From Geminicoccaceae bacterium (GTDB lineage: Bacteria; Pseudomonadota; Alphaproteobacteria; Geminicoccales; Geminicoccaceae), in NCBI GenBank assembly GCA_020446285.1, contig JAGREZ010000055.1, forward strand, positions 1 to 25,297: a stretch of DNA of 25,297 nucleotides, written 5' to 3'. Under the pieces are notes generated by a model. It saw nothing but the letters and a program-made list of their open reading frames with translations. It was not told the DNA's origin and ran no database searches. The position numbers were made by a program, and so were the translations under genes. This document shows, one piece after another, positions 1 to 6,445 of this stretch; position 1 is the first letter of the stretch; each line of letters starts with the position of its first letter.

Positions 1-425
1 TGTCCGATTTTCCGGGGCCAGCTCACGGCAAACGACTCCACAAGATCACTATTAGTGTACATCCAAACAGCGGTACCAACGGATATGCCGACTACCGCAG
101 CGACAGGAGCGGTAGCTATCGCAACTCCTAGTGCTGCCGCAGTCACACCTGCAACAGCTGCGCCGACTGTTACGCCCACTGCCACCTTAGCCAGCGCATC
201 AATTTGGGCCTGCCAGCCCGACTGTTCAGAACCCGAAACGGCGATGGCGTAATCCACGACGTATCCTGGCGTGCCTATCACTAGCTTCACTGGCACAGGG
301 GCGCCGCCATTCTGGTCAATTAACGACGTTAGAGTATCTGACATCGTTCCTATGGTCGCGCCATTGACTAGACCAGCGACATCATCCAGATTCTCGTCCT
401 TTCCATAGCTAACTTGCACCGACAT
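1..425 (-). CDS. Partial Gly/Ala-rich hydrophobic protein, C-terminus off the left edge
   Basis: The minus strand is open from an ATG at 425-423 to the window edge with no stop, about 141 codons. The ATG is preceded by GGAG with a 6-nt spacer, a good ribosome site. The first ~75 residues are mixed polar (start MSVQVSYGKDENLDD). Residues ~80-125 form a long Gly/Ala/Val stretch of glycine-zipper character ending in VWMYTNS, which could insert in a membrane. It follows the 440-1216 gene by 14 nt, so the two are probably one transcript. Such Gly/Ala segments occur ahead of repeat regions in some large secreted proteins, and the RTX gene at the other end of the window points the same way, so this may be its N-terminal part. 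That link is inference. I do not recognise a family. Confidence 0.6.
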   Translation of the reverse strand, partial: MSVQVSYGKDENLDDVAGLVNGATIGTMSDTLTSLIDQNGGAPVPVKLVIGTPGYVVDYAIAVSGSEQSGWQAQIDALAKVAVGVTVGAAVAGVTAAALGVAIATAPVAAVVGISVGTAVWMYTNSDLVESFAVSWPRKIG

Positions 426-439
426 TCTGCTCTCCGTGT

Positions 440-1216
440 TTATAGTTTACATTTGGCCAACGCCTCTTTGGTTTTCGGGGCGATTATATTCAGCTGCCGC
501 AACGTCGGTTTCACGAATTGTGCGGCGTCCTCAAGCCGAGCACTCCCGTATGAGGCGAGCAGGATTTGCATATTTTCGCTGAGGAAGATCACGTTTGGAA
601 GCAGGGGGCTTTTGCAGCCGAGCCCGTCGCTATTCCTGACTAGAAGATTTGACAGATATAAGTATAGCTTGTTGTTAATAATAAATGGCAATACCATTCG
701 ATCTGTTTCCTTCATGTCAAAATAGCTTGCAGGATCCGATTCCCTAAGCCTTTTTAGCGCATCGTTTATCAAACGGCTTGCGAGTTTGCTTTTTTCATCA
801 TCCGACAATATGTCGGTGGCTATAATAGAAAAGAAATAGCCCATTATCTCATAGGAGATCATCTCGTTCGTTCGTCGTAGATGTGTGGAGCCTTCTTCCG
901 GTGGAAGACCACCATAGATCTTAAGTGCATTTGCAAGAAGGTCGTTGTTAACATCACCCTTCATTATTCTCGGACGGACGTTTAAACCGTAATCCCTATA
1001 CGCTTCGGGGACTACCGCAACGTGCGCGGCGATGTTCTGTGTAGGATCGACACTTAATATGTAGTCTTTACCGAGAATGTCCTTACCAAGAGCAGAAGTC
1101 TCAACCGCCTTTGCATATTCTTCATTATCCGCTGTGAGACCGCTCAATAGCCAAAAGATAATTCCAATGACTATCAGGGATATGTTTAGGATGAGGTGAT
1201 TTCTCGATATCTTCAT
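440..1216 (-). CDS. Hypothetical protein with one N-terminal membrane anchor
   Basis: 258 residues from ATG 1216; a TTG at 1249 would add 11 residues, but neither start has a clear ribosome site and the ATG places the membrane segment properly. Residues ~8-27 are a single hydrophobic helix (LILNISLIVIGIIFWLL) after a basic N-terminus, consistent with an anchor or uncleaved signal with the rest outside the cytoplasm. The remainder is mixed alpha/beta with no motif I recognise. Base composition is strikingly low: 661-720 is about 32% GC by hand count, against about 65% in the plasmid core. It lies 14 nt upstream of the partial gene at the left edge. The low GC and position outside the direct repeat mark it as acquired cargo, possibly belonging with the RTX protein. 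Function unknown. Confidence 0.7.
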   Translation of the reverse strand: MKISRNHLILNISLIVIGIIFWLLSGLTADNEEYAKAVETSALGKDILGKDYILSVDPTQNIAAHVAVVPEAYRDYGLNVRPRIMKGDVNNDLLANALKIYGGLPPEEGSTHLRRTNEMISYEIMGYFFSIIATDILSDDEKSKLASRLINDALKRLRESDPASYFDMKETDRMVLPFIINNKLYLYLSNLLVRNSDGLGCKSPLLPNVIFLSENMQILLASYGSARLEDAAQFVKPTLRQLNIIAPKTKEALAKCKL

Positions 1217-1414
1217 ATAGATTGGATGTTGTGCTAAAAGTAATAACAATTAGAGCGGTTGAAATGGATGGTCAAGAAACTAAATCGGCCTAGAAATCGT
1301 ACTCTATAAAAAGCAAGCGGGGCACTTAATAACGTATGATGTACATTGAGGATGCGCAAAGACGATGGAAAAGTTACGTCCACATCTCACAAGCGACCAG
1401 CGTTAGTTGTGAGT

Positions 1415-1469
1415 AGAACCCTCAGAAATCACCCGCCGTTGGCGTGGCGCGTCCGGTCGTTCGGCCCCC
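1415..1469 (+). repeat. Left copy of a ~55-bp direct repeat
   Basis: The stretch starting AGAACCCTCAGAAATCACCC and ending TTCGGCCCCC recurs at 21720-21773 in the same orientation, with one 1-nt gap and one substitution. It sits in non-coding DNA (1250-1523) between the low-GC gene at 440-1216 and the coupled pair at 1524-2266. The two copies bracket the whole plasmid core, so the RTX-side DNA lies outside them. Confidence 0.9.
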
Positions 1470-1523
1470 GGCAGAACATCGAGGCCGGACGCGCTTCGGT
1501 TCGGGTCGGCAAGGACAAGGGGC

Positions 1524-1757
1524 TTAGGTCCATATCGGTTCTGCAAGAGGATTGGGGACGCGCATCCGCTCGGCTTCGTCGTACTGCTCCTGAAGCCGGG
1601 CAGCCGCTTCCTCGTCGCCGCGTATCTGCGCCCGTCGGAGCGACCCTTCCAGGCTCAGGGCGTAGTACTCGGCCCGGAAGTAGGCGAGTTCGCGCTCCAA
1701 CCGGTCATTCTCGGCGAGCAAGGAGACGATGAGCTGCCGGGCGGTCGGGCACGTCAA
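1524..1757 (-). CDS. Hypothetical protein, coiled-coil-like, coupled to the gene upstream
   Basis: 77 residues, rich in Glu/Arg/Leu and predicted helical (LLAENDRLERELAYF at ~13-27 has a heptad look). The likely start is the TTG at 1757, whose last two bases overlap the TGA of the 1754-2266 gene, a translational coupling layout; no ATG is available in frame near by. It ends 55 bp from the left direct repeat. No family recognised. The pair may be a plasmid accessory cassette upstream of the origin; function unknown. Confidence 0.55.
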   Translation of the reverse strand: MTCPTARQLIVSLLAENDRLERELAYFRAEYYALSLEGSLRRAQIRGDEEAAARLQEQYDEAERMRVPNPLAEPIWT

Positions 1758-2266
1758 AACGGCACATCCGTCGGGAGGTCGCCGCCTTCCCGGCGCGGGC
1801 AGAGGGTCGGCGTGTCGTTCCTGTCGAGATATCCGGCGAGTTCGTCCATCCGCGCTTCGTCATGGTCGCGCATGGCTTGCTCGAACGCCTGCCGGAGGAT
1901 GCGACGGCAATGCACGCGGAAGCGCTCCTGCTCGTAGGCTTCCCGGTCATAGAATTGTTGCCAGGACTGGCCGAACACTCCTGCCCTGGCCTGCAACATC
2001 CACGCGAGGTCGTGCTCGGCGGTTTTCACCCATCCGGAAAGCTCCTCGACCCTCCGGCTGTCGCGTGCGTTGTAGGCGTCCCGGATGGCGTCGCTGAGCA
2101 ATCGGTGGTGCTCGTCATGGAAGGCCTGCCGCAGCTCGGGGCCGTCCGTCATCGGCCCGCGCTTGCAGACGGCGATCAGTGCGGCGTCGGCCAGGTTCTC
2201 GGCGGGGGACGTTTCCGTGCCGATATAGCCCTGCTCGTCAACGCGCCCGAAATAGGGATTATCCAT
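1754..2266 (-). CDS. Hypothetical helical, charged protein
   Basis: 170 residues from ATG 2266, preceded by an AGGGAAAG ribosome site about 6 nt upstream. The sequence is rich in Glu, Arg, His and Asp with long helical stretches and no membrane segment; the N-terminus contains a short MDNPYFGRVDEQGYIG motif that looks like a globular start. It is soluble by appearance and is the first gene of a two-gene unit with 1524-1757. Its promoter must lie in the hairpin-rich non-coding stretch 2267-2733 next to the origin. No function can be assigned. Confidence 0.65.
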   Translation of the reverse strand: MDNPYFGRVDEQGYIGTETSPAENLADAALIAVCKRGPMTDGPELRQAFHDEHHRLLSDAIRDAYNARDSRRVEELSGWVKTAEHDLAWMLQARAGVFGQSWQQFYDREAYEQERFRVHCRRILRQAFEQAMRDHDEARMDELAGYLDRNDTPTLCPRREGGDLPTDVPF

Positions 2267-2733
2267 GAGGCTTTCCCTGCAGAGTGACCTACTTCGCCGT
2301 TAACCCGCTGCTAGGTTTCTCGGGAGAAAGAAGATAGCCTCCGCTCCCGCGCCCCTCAACGGCTGCGCCCTCGTCCGCTTCGCTTCGACCCTTCGGGGGA
2401 CAGGCACCCCGTTGCCGGGTGCCCTCATATCGGGCCAGAAATGCCCCTTACAGCGCGACGAAGCGCTTTCTTCTCTCCACAGGCCTTTCCGGGTGCCCGT
2501 GCTCTCAAGGCCTGTTTCTGGCCCATCCGCCCTCACCCCTTGCAAGCCCTCTTGTCTGGCCGTGAGGGGCGCGCCGTTGTAGCTGGGGTGTGATCGGCGG
2601 GCGGAAACCCGCCCGTTTGTATCTGGTGCGCCTACGGCGCACGCCTTTTAGATAATGATGGGTGAGGCCGACTAGGCCGAACGCAGTTTACCGGCGAGCA
2701 AAGCGAGCCGCCCTAGGAGGCGGTCTACGATCG
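2267..2733. other. Non-coding, hairpin-rich stretch between accessory genes and oriV
   Basis: No convincing gene. It holds several perfect GC-rich inverted repeats: GGCACCC/GGGTGCC at 2403-2423 (7-nt loop), GGCGGG/CCCGCC around 2595-2612 and GTGCGCC/GGCGCAC at 2626-2642. A CCGCC/GGCGG pair lies at ~2709-2723, just before the DnaA box. Such clustering beside an iteron origin may mark transcript terminators shielding the origin, or primosome or single-strand sites; which of these cannot be told from sequence. Confidence 0.5.
2626..2649 (+). terminator. Hairpin followed by GCCTTTT, possible terminator
   Basis: GTGCGCC (2626-2632), loop TAC, GGCGCAC (2636-2642), then GCC and four T. A perfect 7-bp GC-rich stem with a short T run fits a weak intrinsic terminator for plus-strand transcription heading toward the origin. 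No plus-strand gene ends here, so it may instead simply insulate the origin. Confidence 0.4.
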
Positions 2734-2742
2734 TTATCCACA
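2734..2742 (+). promoter_or_regulatory. DnaA box of the plasmid origin
   Basis: TTATCCACA is a perfect match to the consensus DnaA box. It sits 104 bp before the first iteron, with an AT-rich stretch between (2751-2810, containing GGTTAAATAG and GTTAAAGAGTTAAGAGG). That order (DnaA box, AT-rich melting region, iterons) is the classic iteron-plasmid origin layout. Confidence 0.8.
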
Positions 2743-2845
2743 GGCCTTTTGGGTTTAAGAGGTTAAATAGAGATATGTTAAAGAGTTAAGAGGCCGAGCG
2801 CGCCAGAAAAGGGGTTGATTCTCAGTCGGTTGTTGAACCGGGGCG

Positions 2846-3020
2846 TTCCTGATGTGCCGACGGTTTGTTCCTGATGTGCCGACTGAAGCGTTCCTGATGT
2901 GCCGACGGTTTGTTCCTGATGTGCCGAAATAGCGGTGCGCTCTCCCCTTTGCGGAGCCATCCACGAGAACGTCGCCTGAAGCGTTCCCGATGTACCGAAT
3001 CTGCGTTCCCGATGTACCGA
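2846..3020 (+). repeat. Six direct iterons, TTCCTGATGTGCCGA and variant
   Basis: Four identical copies of TTCCTGATGTGCCGA start at 2846, 2868, 2891 and 2913 (22-23 bp apart, about two helical turns). Two copies of the variant TTCCCGATGTACCGA start at 2984 and 3006 (22 bp apart). The two groups are separated by 56 bp. Two-turn spacing puts bound initiator on one DNA face, as expected for RepA iterons and unlike a CRISPR array. Confidence 0.9.
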
Positions 3021-3096
3021 AAGGGAGGATTTGCAGAGGCTTTTCGCGGGGAAAGCTAGCGCTGCCCTGCGTTTGAGCGGCGCATGCCTTCCGGAC

Positions 3097-3111
3097 TCGG
3101 CACATTGGGAA
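3097..3111 (-). repeat. Inverted, diverged iteron next to repA 3' end
   Basis: TCGGCACATTGGGAA reads on the minus strand as TTCCCAATGTGCCGA, 13 of 15 matches to the main iteron. It lies 26 bp beyond the repA stop codon. A lone inverted copy could serve in handcuffing or copy control. Confidence 0.75.
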
Positions 3112-3137
3112 CGCCCTAGGCCGCAGTTTCCCTTGGC

Positions 3138-4250
3138 TTACCCATGATTGCGGGCGTGGTGCTGGCGAACGAAGCCATAGAACGCCGCCTCATAATCCTT
3201 CGGTGCGCGGTTCGGATCGTCGGCCAGCCAGGCGTCGTACTCGGCCTGGAGCATGTAGACATCCCAGCCGGGGAAATCGTGCCGGATGCGCGCGATCGTG
3301 GTCTCGGAGAGGGCGCGTAGTCCGAACAGTGGCAAGGGTGCGGGAGGGGCCGTCGTGGAAGCACGCGACGCCTCCCGCGTTTTCCTTGATGCGGGTCTCG
3401 TCGTACCGTCGTACCCGTCCGCGAGCTCGCGGCGGATCATCCGCAGGACAGGCTCGCCGCGTCCGGTCTCGAGGCCAAGGTGGAAGCCGGGAATGTCGTT
3501 GCGCTTGATGATTGCCAGCATCTCGAACTTAAAGCGGCGGTAGGTCCCCTCCGCCCCGGATTTCTCGAACAGCGTCGGGAACGGGATGGCAAAGCCTCCC
3601 TCCCCTGCCCCACCCGCATGTTTGCGTGCCACGCGATAGAGCCACCGTTCCCGGCCGCCGGTGATCGAGAAATAGACCGGATCGATGGCGAGCAAGCCGC
3701 CATCCATCAGCAGCCCTTCGTAGAACCAGTCGGACAGGGTGAGCGTCATCCCCCGGCTCTGCTTGCCGTCCTCCTCCACGAGATCGGTCCAGCCCTCGAT
3801 CCAGCTGAACTGCCGCTGCTTCTTTCCCCGCTTCACCCGGATGTTGGTGACGATGGTGGTGGATTGCAGGCGGCCGAGCGCCTCACGTAGGAGCTGGTAT
3901 TGCCTGCCGCCGGTCTCGCGGCCGATGGTCTTCAGGAGATCGTAGGGATGAAAGGAAAGCGTGCGCGGGAGGTCGTTGTCGCCGCGCTTGCGCCGGTCGT
4001 TCATCACCGATGCGGCCCAGATCAGGATATCCGCATCCCAGATGGTCGCCATCCCGAACTCCTGGTTCGGGAAGACGTTGACGAACACCTCGCCGTTGGG
4101 GCTCGTGTACTCGATGGGCTTCAGGCGCTTGCGCTTGGCCAGGCTGAAGAAGGGCCGCTCCATCGTCTCCCGCTGATCGCGCAGCGGCAGATCGGCCACG
4201 TAGGGAACGAAGAGATCGAACTGCGAATCGGGATGGCGGCGGGCGGACAT
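3138..4250 (-). CDS. repA: Plasmid replication initiator RepA (RPA family)
   Basis: 370 residues from ATG 4250, which overlaps the stop of the recombinase gene as TGATG. Residues ~30-270 carry the features of the RPA initiator family: ERPFFSLAKRKR near 31, the FGMATIWDADILIWAAS block, LSFHPYDLL, and a Trp/Arg-rich TGGRERWLYRVARKH segment. The C-terminal ~80 residues (FPGWDVYMLQAEYDAWL, then AAFYGFVRQ) resemble the tail common in alphaproteobacterial members. RepA should bind the iterons at 2846-3111 and load host helicase with DnaA. A longer upstream frame exists but its first ~160 residues are an Arg-rich shadow of the recombinase gene. High confidence in the role; the plasmid incompatibility group cannot be set here. 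Confidence 0.9.
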   Translation of the reverse strand: MSARRHPDSQFDLFVPYVADLPLRDQRETMERPFFSLAKRKRLKPIEYTSPNGEVFVNVFPNQEFGMATIWDADILIWAASVMNDRRKRGDNDLPRTLSFHPYDLLKTIGRETGGRQYQLLREALGRLQSTTIVTNIRVKRGKKQRQFSWIEGWTDLVEEDGKQSRGMTLTLSDWFYEGLLMDGGLLAIDPVYFSITGGRERWLYRVARKHAGGAGEGGFAIPFPTLFEKSGAEGTYRRFKFEMLAIIKRNDIPGFHLGLETGRGEPVLRMIRRELADGYDGTTRPASRKTREASRASTTAPPAPLPLFGLRALSETTIARIRHDFPGWDVYMLQAEYDAWLADDPNRAPKDYEAAFYGFVRQHHARNHG

Positions 4251-4843
4251 CAGACCGCCTCCTTCCACATGCGTTCGGCGATCGACCGCTCCTCCGCACC
4301 GAGGGCGTTCGCATAGATGGCCGTCACCTCGAGCGTAGCGTGGCCCATCCATTTCGAGAGCATATTGAGCGGCACGCCGGAGATGATCGCCGCCACGCCG
4401 TAGCCGTGGCGCAATCCCTTGGGCGTGGCGTGCGGCCCGTCGGGGATGCCCGCCTCGCGCATCACGGCCTTGACCAGCCGCCATGCGTGGCTGCGGTGCC
4501 AGGGCCATAGCGGCTCCTCGTCGCCTAGTCCCTGACGCCGCTTCTGCTGCTCGCGGATGCCGTGCACCATATCGAGGCTGTCGAGGAGCGACGGCGGGAC
4601 GGGAACCGACCGAAAGACGCCCGTGCGCCGCTTCTTCAGGGTCTCGAACACGACGGCACGGCCGGAGAGATCGACGCGCCGGGGCGTGAGCGACAGCGCC
4701 TCGGAGATGCGGCAGCCGGTGAAATGAAGGACGCTGCATAGGGTCCGCACCGGGCGGTCAGCCCGGCTGGCGGCTGCCATGAAGGCGGCCCGCTCTTCAG
4801 CAGTGAGATAGAGGCGGTTTCCCTCAGGGTCGAAAAGGCTCAT
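4250..4843 (-). CDS. Short tyrosine recombinase/integrase, coupled to repA
   Basis: 197 residues from ATG 4843; a TTG at 4849 would add two. It has only the catalytic domain of tyrosine recombinases and no N-terminal core-binding domain. The active-site residues are visible: Arg45 in TGCRISEAL, Lys in the LKKRRTG hairpin, PKGLRHGYG with Arg145 (Lys replaces the usual His of HxxR), His168 in KWMGH, and the nucleophile Tyr177 in TAIYANA. The PKGLRHG form is, from memory, normal for a plasmid-borne alphaproteobacterial group, so it is not a defect. It overlaps repA by one base (TGATG) and is cotranscribed. Likely role: plasmid multimer resolution or recombination at sites such as the nearby inverted repeats; target unknown. 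Confidence 0.85.
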   Translation of the reverse strand: MSLFDPEGNRLYLTAEERAAFMAAASRADRPVRTLCSVLHFTGCRISEALSLTPRRVDLSGRAVVFETLKKRRTGVFRSVPVPPSLLDSLDMVHGIREQQKRRQGLGDEEPLWPWHRSHAWRLVKAVMREAGIPDGPHATPKGLRHGYGVAAIISGVPLNMLSKWMGHATLEVTAIYANALGAEERSIAERMWKEAV

Positions 4844-4968
4844 ATGCAACCGAGTAGATCAATTCTGTTGCATGGTCGAGCGGAATCGATCCCCTGCCCT
4901 GCCCTAACTCATTGATTCCATACGAGTGTGGCCGTCACGCATGCAACACTATTACCTATAGCGTTGCA
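4844..4968. repeat. Two TGCAAC/GTTGCA inverted-repeat pairs upstream of the integrase-repA operon
   Basis: ATGCAAC at 4844-4850 faces GTTGCAT at 4867-4873 (16-nt spacer), and ATGCAAC at 4941-4947 faces GTTGCA at 4963-4968 (15-nt spacer). All four half-sites lie in the 150-bp promoter region of the integrase-repA unit, the first touching the start codon. They could be operator sites for autoregulation or binding sites of the recombinase. Confidence 0.6.
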
Positions 4969-4993
4969 CACAAGAGGGCGCTGTCGCCTAAAA

Positions 4994-6445
4994 CTAGTCC
5001 TTTGAATGCAGTAGACGCTCTATCTCTGCCTCGGCAATATCTGCAAGTCTGTTCTCGTACTCGTCGGCTTCTGACCAAAGTGTAAACGCACGCTCTGCAA
5101 GTTCCGCTATTTGCTTTTCAGCGGTCGGCTGCAGCCTCGGGATTAACCACTCTTTCAGGTCTTCCACCTCAATGTGCGGAATACTGGACCCATATGCCAA
5201 GGCCTTAACTCGCGGTCTTCCCAAGACTGCATGATTTAGGACGACATAAAGGTAGCCCGAAAGCAGTGAGGAGCCCGGATCGATCCGAATAACATCATCA
5301 GATATAATTTTTTCCTCATGCTGCTTAGTCGCCATCGCCACAGATCCCAGCAGTCCGTACACTTGGCCGGACCGCGACATCATCAGCCAACCTGGCTGTA
5401 CAAACCCATTATACTTGTCGGATACCCCTGATGCAGAGATTCTCCTAGAATACTCGGGATTGAGCTCAAAGATTTGGGAACTATCGATTAGGTCTACTCC
5501 ATCTTCCGCAGGAATTCTTCTGAAGCGATTTGGTAACCAAACATCGCACCCGGCATCTCGAAGAGTCACCCAAGCTCTACATCCAGCTTTCAGATACTTT
5601 TCGAGTGCCGTCTTCTCCGGGTTGTGACTCCAAGCATCAAAGCGCCGACGCCCTCGGAATAGCACGTCTGATGCACGATTTGTGAAACCTGCATTATCAA
5701 AACTGACTTCTGCAGTCGGGAACTGTGCACTGAATTCCGCCTCCGCCTCAGTCATTTTTCGAGCGGCATGTACCCGGCATGTGATAACTTTCTGTGCGAT
5801 ATCATTACATAGGCGCAGTACGTCATTATCGGCAGGGTTCACTATTGGCAGCTCATCGATGTGATGGGTTTCAAGATGCTTGATAATATGTCCATACTGC
5901 GCCGCCTTCATCATCTCCCGTACCGTTGGGGCTCTGAGGTACGCATAAACCCATCCCCACCAATCTTGCTCATAAGGCTCAATTCGAAGAAGATCATGAG
6001 AGACAAGAATCTTATCGATCGTGGAATGTGCGAGGGTTGCCCGGCCGACGCTTCCCGAGCATGTCAGTAGAATTGTCCCCTCCTTCACGAACCGCTCCAC
6101 GTAGTCGCTCGTCCGATTAAGCGACAGCCACTTCCGTGGTACGGGACGAACATCGTAAACTTGGGTCGCGGCAAGGAACGGTGTTCCGAACTCAGGACTT
6201 ACCTGAATACCCTTCAACCGAGATGGCTGCCACGTTCGCGCCACATCGATCATTCTTGTCCAGCCCGCCCCCTTCGACTCAATAGCCAGACGTGTCCCAA
6301 ATCCACTTGCCAGAAAGTTATCAGCCTCCATGCGTCGTCCGCCGCTGAACAGTAGCGACGCGTGCAAAGACGCCGATTTAACCTTATGCCATGGCCACTC
6401 CTGGCGTGTCTCACGCGGCGGGGTTAGTCTTGCTCGTACAACCAT
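4994..6445 (-). CDS. Restriction-modification specificity subunit (HsdS-like)
   Basis: 483 residues from ATG 6445, overlapping the end of the nuclease-methylase gene by 22 bp; a later ATG at 6331 is possible. Two target-recognition halves are visible. The first is residues ~60-200, with GTPFLAATQVYDVRP, then TILLTCSGSVGRA and YGHIIKHLE. The second is ~265-455, with VQPGWLMMSRSGQVYG and AYGSSIPHIEVEDL. Each is followed by a conserved-type helix (~205-235 and ~455-480). The two-TRD build is that of S subunits that read a bipartite DNA target. GC is near 45% in 5401-5460, lower than the par genes it follows, suggesting acquisition. Last gene of the parA operon. Confidence 0.85.
   Translation of the reverse strand: MVVRARLTPPRETRQEWPWHKVKSASLHASLLFSGGRRMEADNFLASGFGTRLAIESKGAGWTRMIDVARTWQPSRLKGIQVSPEFGTPFLAATQVYDVRPVPRKWLSLNRTSDYVERFVKEGTILLTCSGSVGRATLAHSTIDKILVSHDLLRIEPYEQDWWGWVYAYLRAPTVREMMKAAQYGHIIKHLETHHIDELPIVNPADNDVLRLCNDIAQKVITCRVHAARKMTEAEAEFSAQFPTAEVSFDNAGFTNRASDVLFRGRRRFDAWSHNPEKTALEKYLKAGCRAWVTLRDAGCDVWLPNRFRRIPAEDGVDLIDSSQIFELNPEYSRRISASGVSDKYNGFVQPGWLMMSRSGQVYGLLGSVAMATKQHEEKIISDDVIRIDPGSSLLSGYLYVVLNHAVLGRPRVKALAYGSSIPHIEVEDLKEWLIPRLQPTAEKQIAELAERAFTLWSEADEYENRLADIAEAEIERLLHSKD

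Larger units (their letters stand above)
2734..3111. other. Iteron-type replication origin (oriV)
   Basis: The region contains, in order, a DnaA box (2734-2742), an AT-rich segment (about 2751-2810), six direct 15-bp iterons (2846-3020) and one inverted, diverged iteron (3097-3111) 26 bp past the repA stop. RepA, encoded just beyond on the minus strand, is the expected iteron-binding initiator. The origin therefore lies downstream of its initiator gene and not in its promoter, which would leave repA expression controlled elsewhere, possibly at the coupled recombinase promoter near 4850-4970. Confidence 0.85.

Noticed and set aside
1346..1732. 128-codon plus-strand frame over the left direct repeat
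   Set aside because: Arg/Pro-rich shadow; the part shared with a frame at 21375-22301 only reflects the direct repeat.
2300..2545. 81-codon minus-strand frame in the hairpin-rich region
   Set aside because: Low-quality composition, no clear ribosome site and it spans perfect inverted repeats; treated as non-coding.
2846..3020. Possible CRISPR array
   Set aside because: Repeats are 15 bp with 7-8-bp gaps and lie next to a DnaA box and repA; they are iterons.
4251..4739. N-terminal extension of RepA to 533 residues
   Set aside because: The extra ~160 residues are Arg/Ala/Gly-rich, lie antiphase to the recombinase gene and match no initiator; the ATG at 4250 in TGATG overlap is the sensible start.
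4250..4843. Recombinase inactivated by loss of the HxxR histidine
   Set aside because: Lys replaces His in PKGLRHG, but this form appears to be usual in its subgroup and the other catalytic residues are intact.
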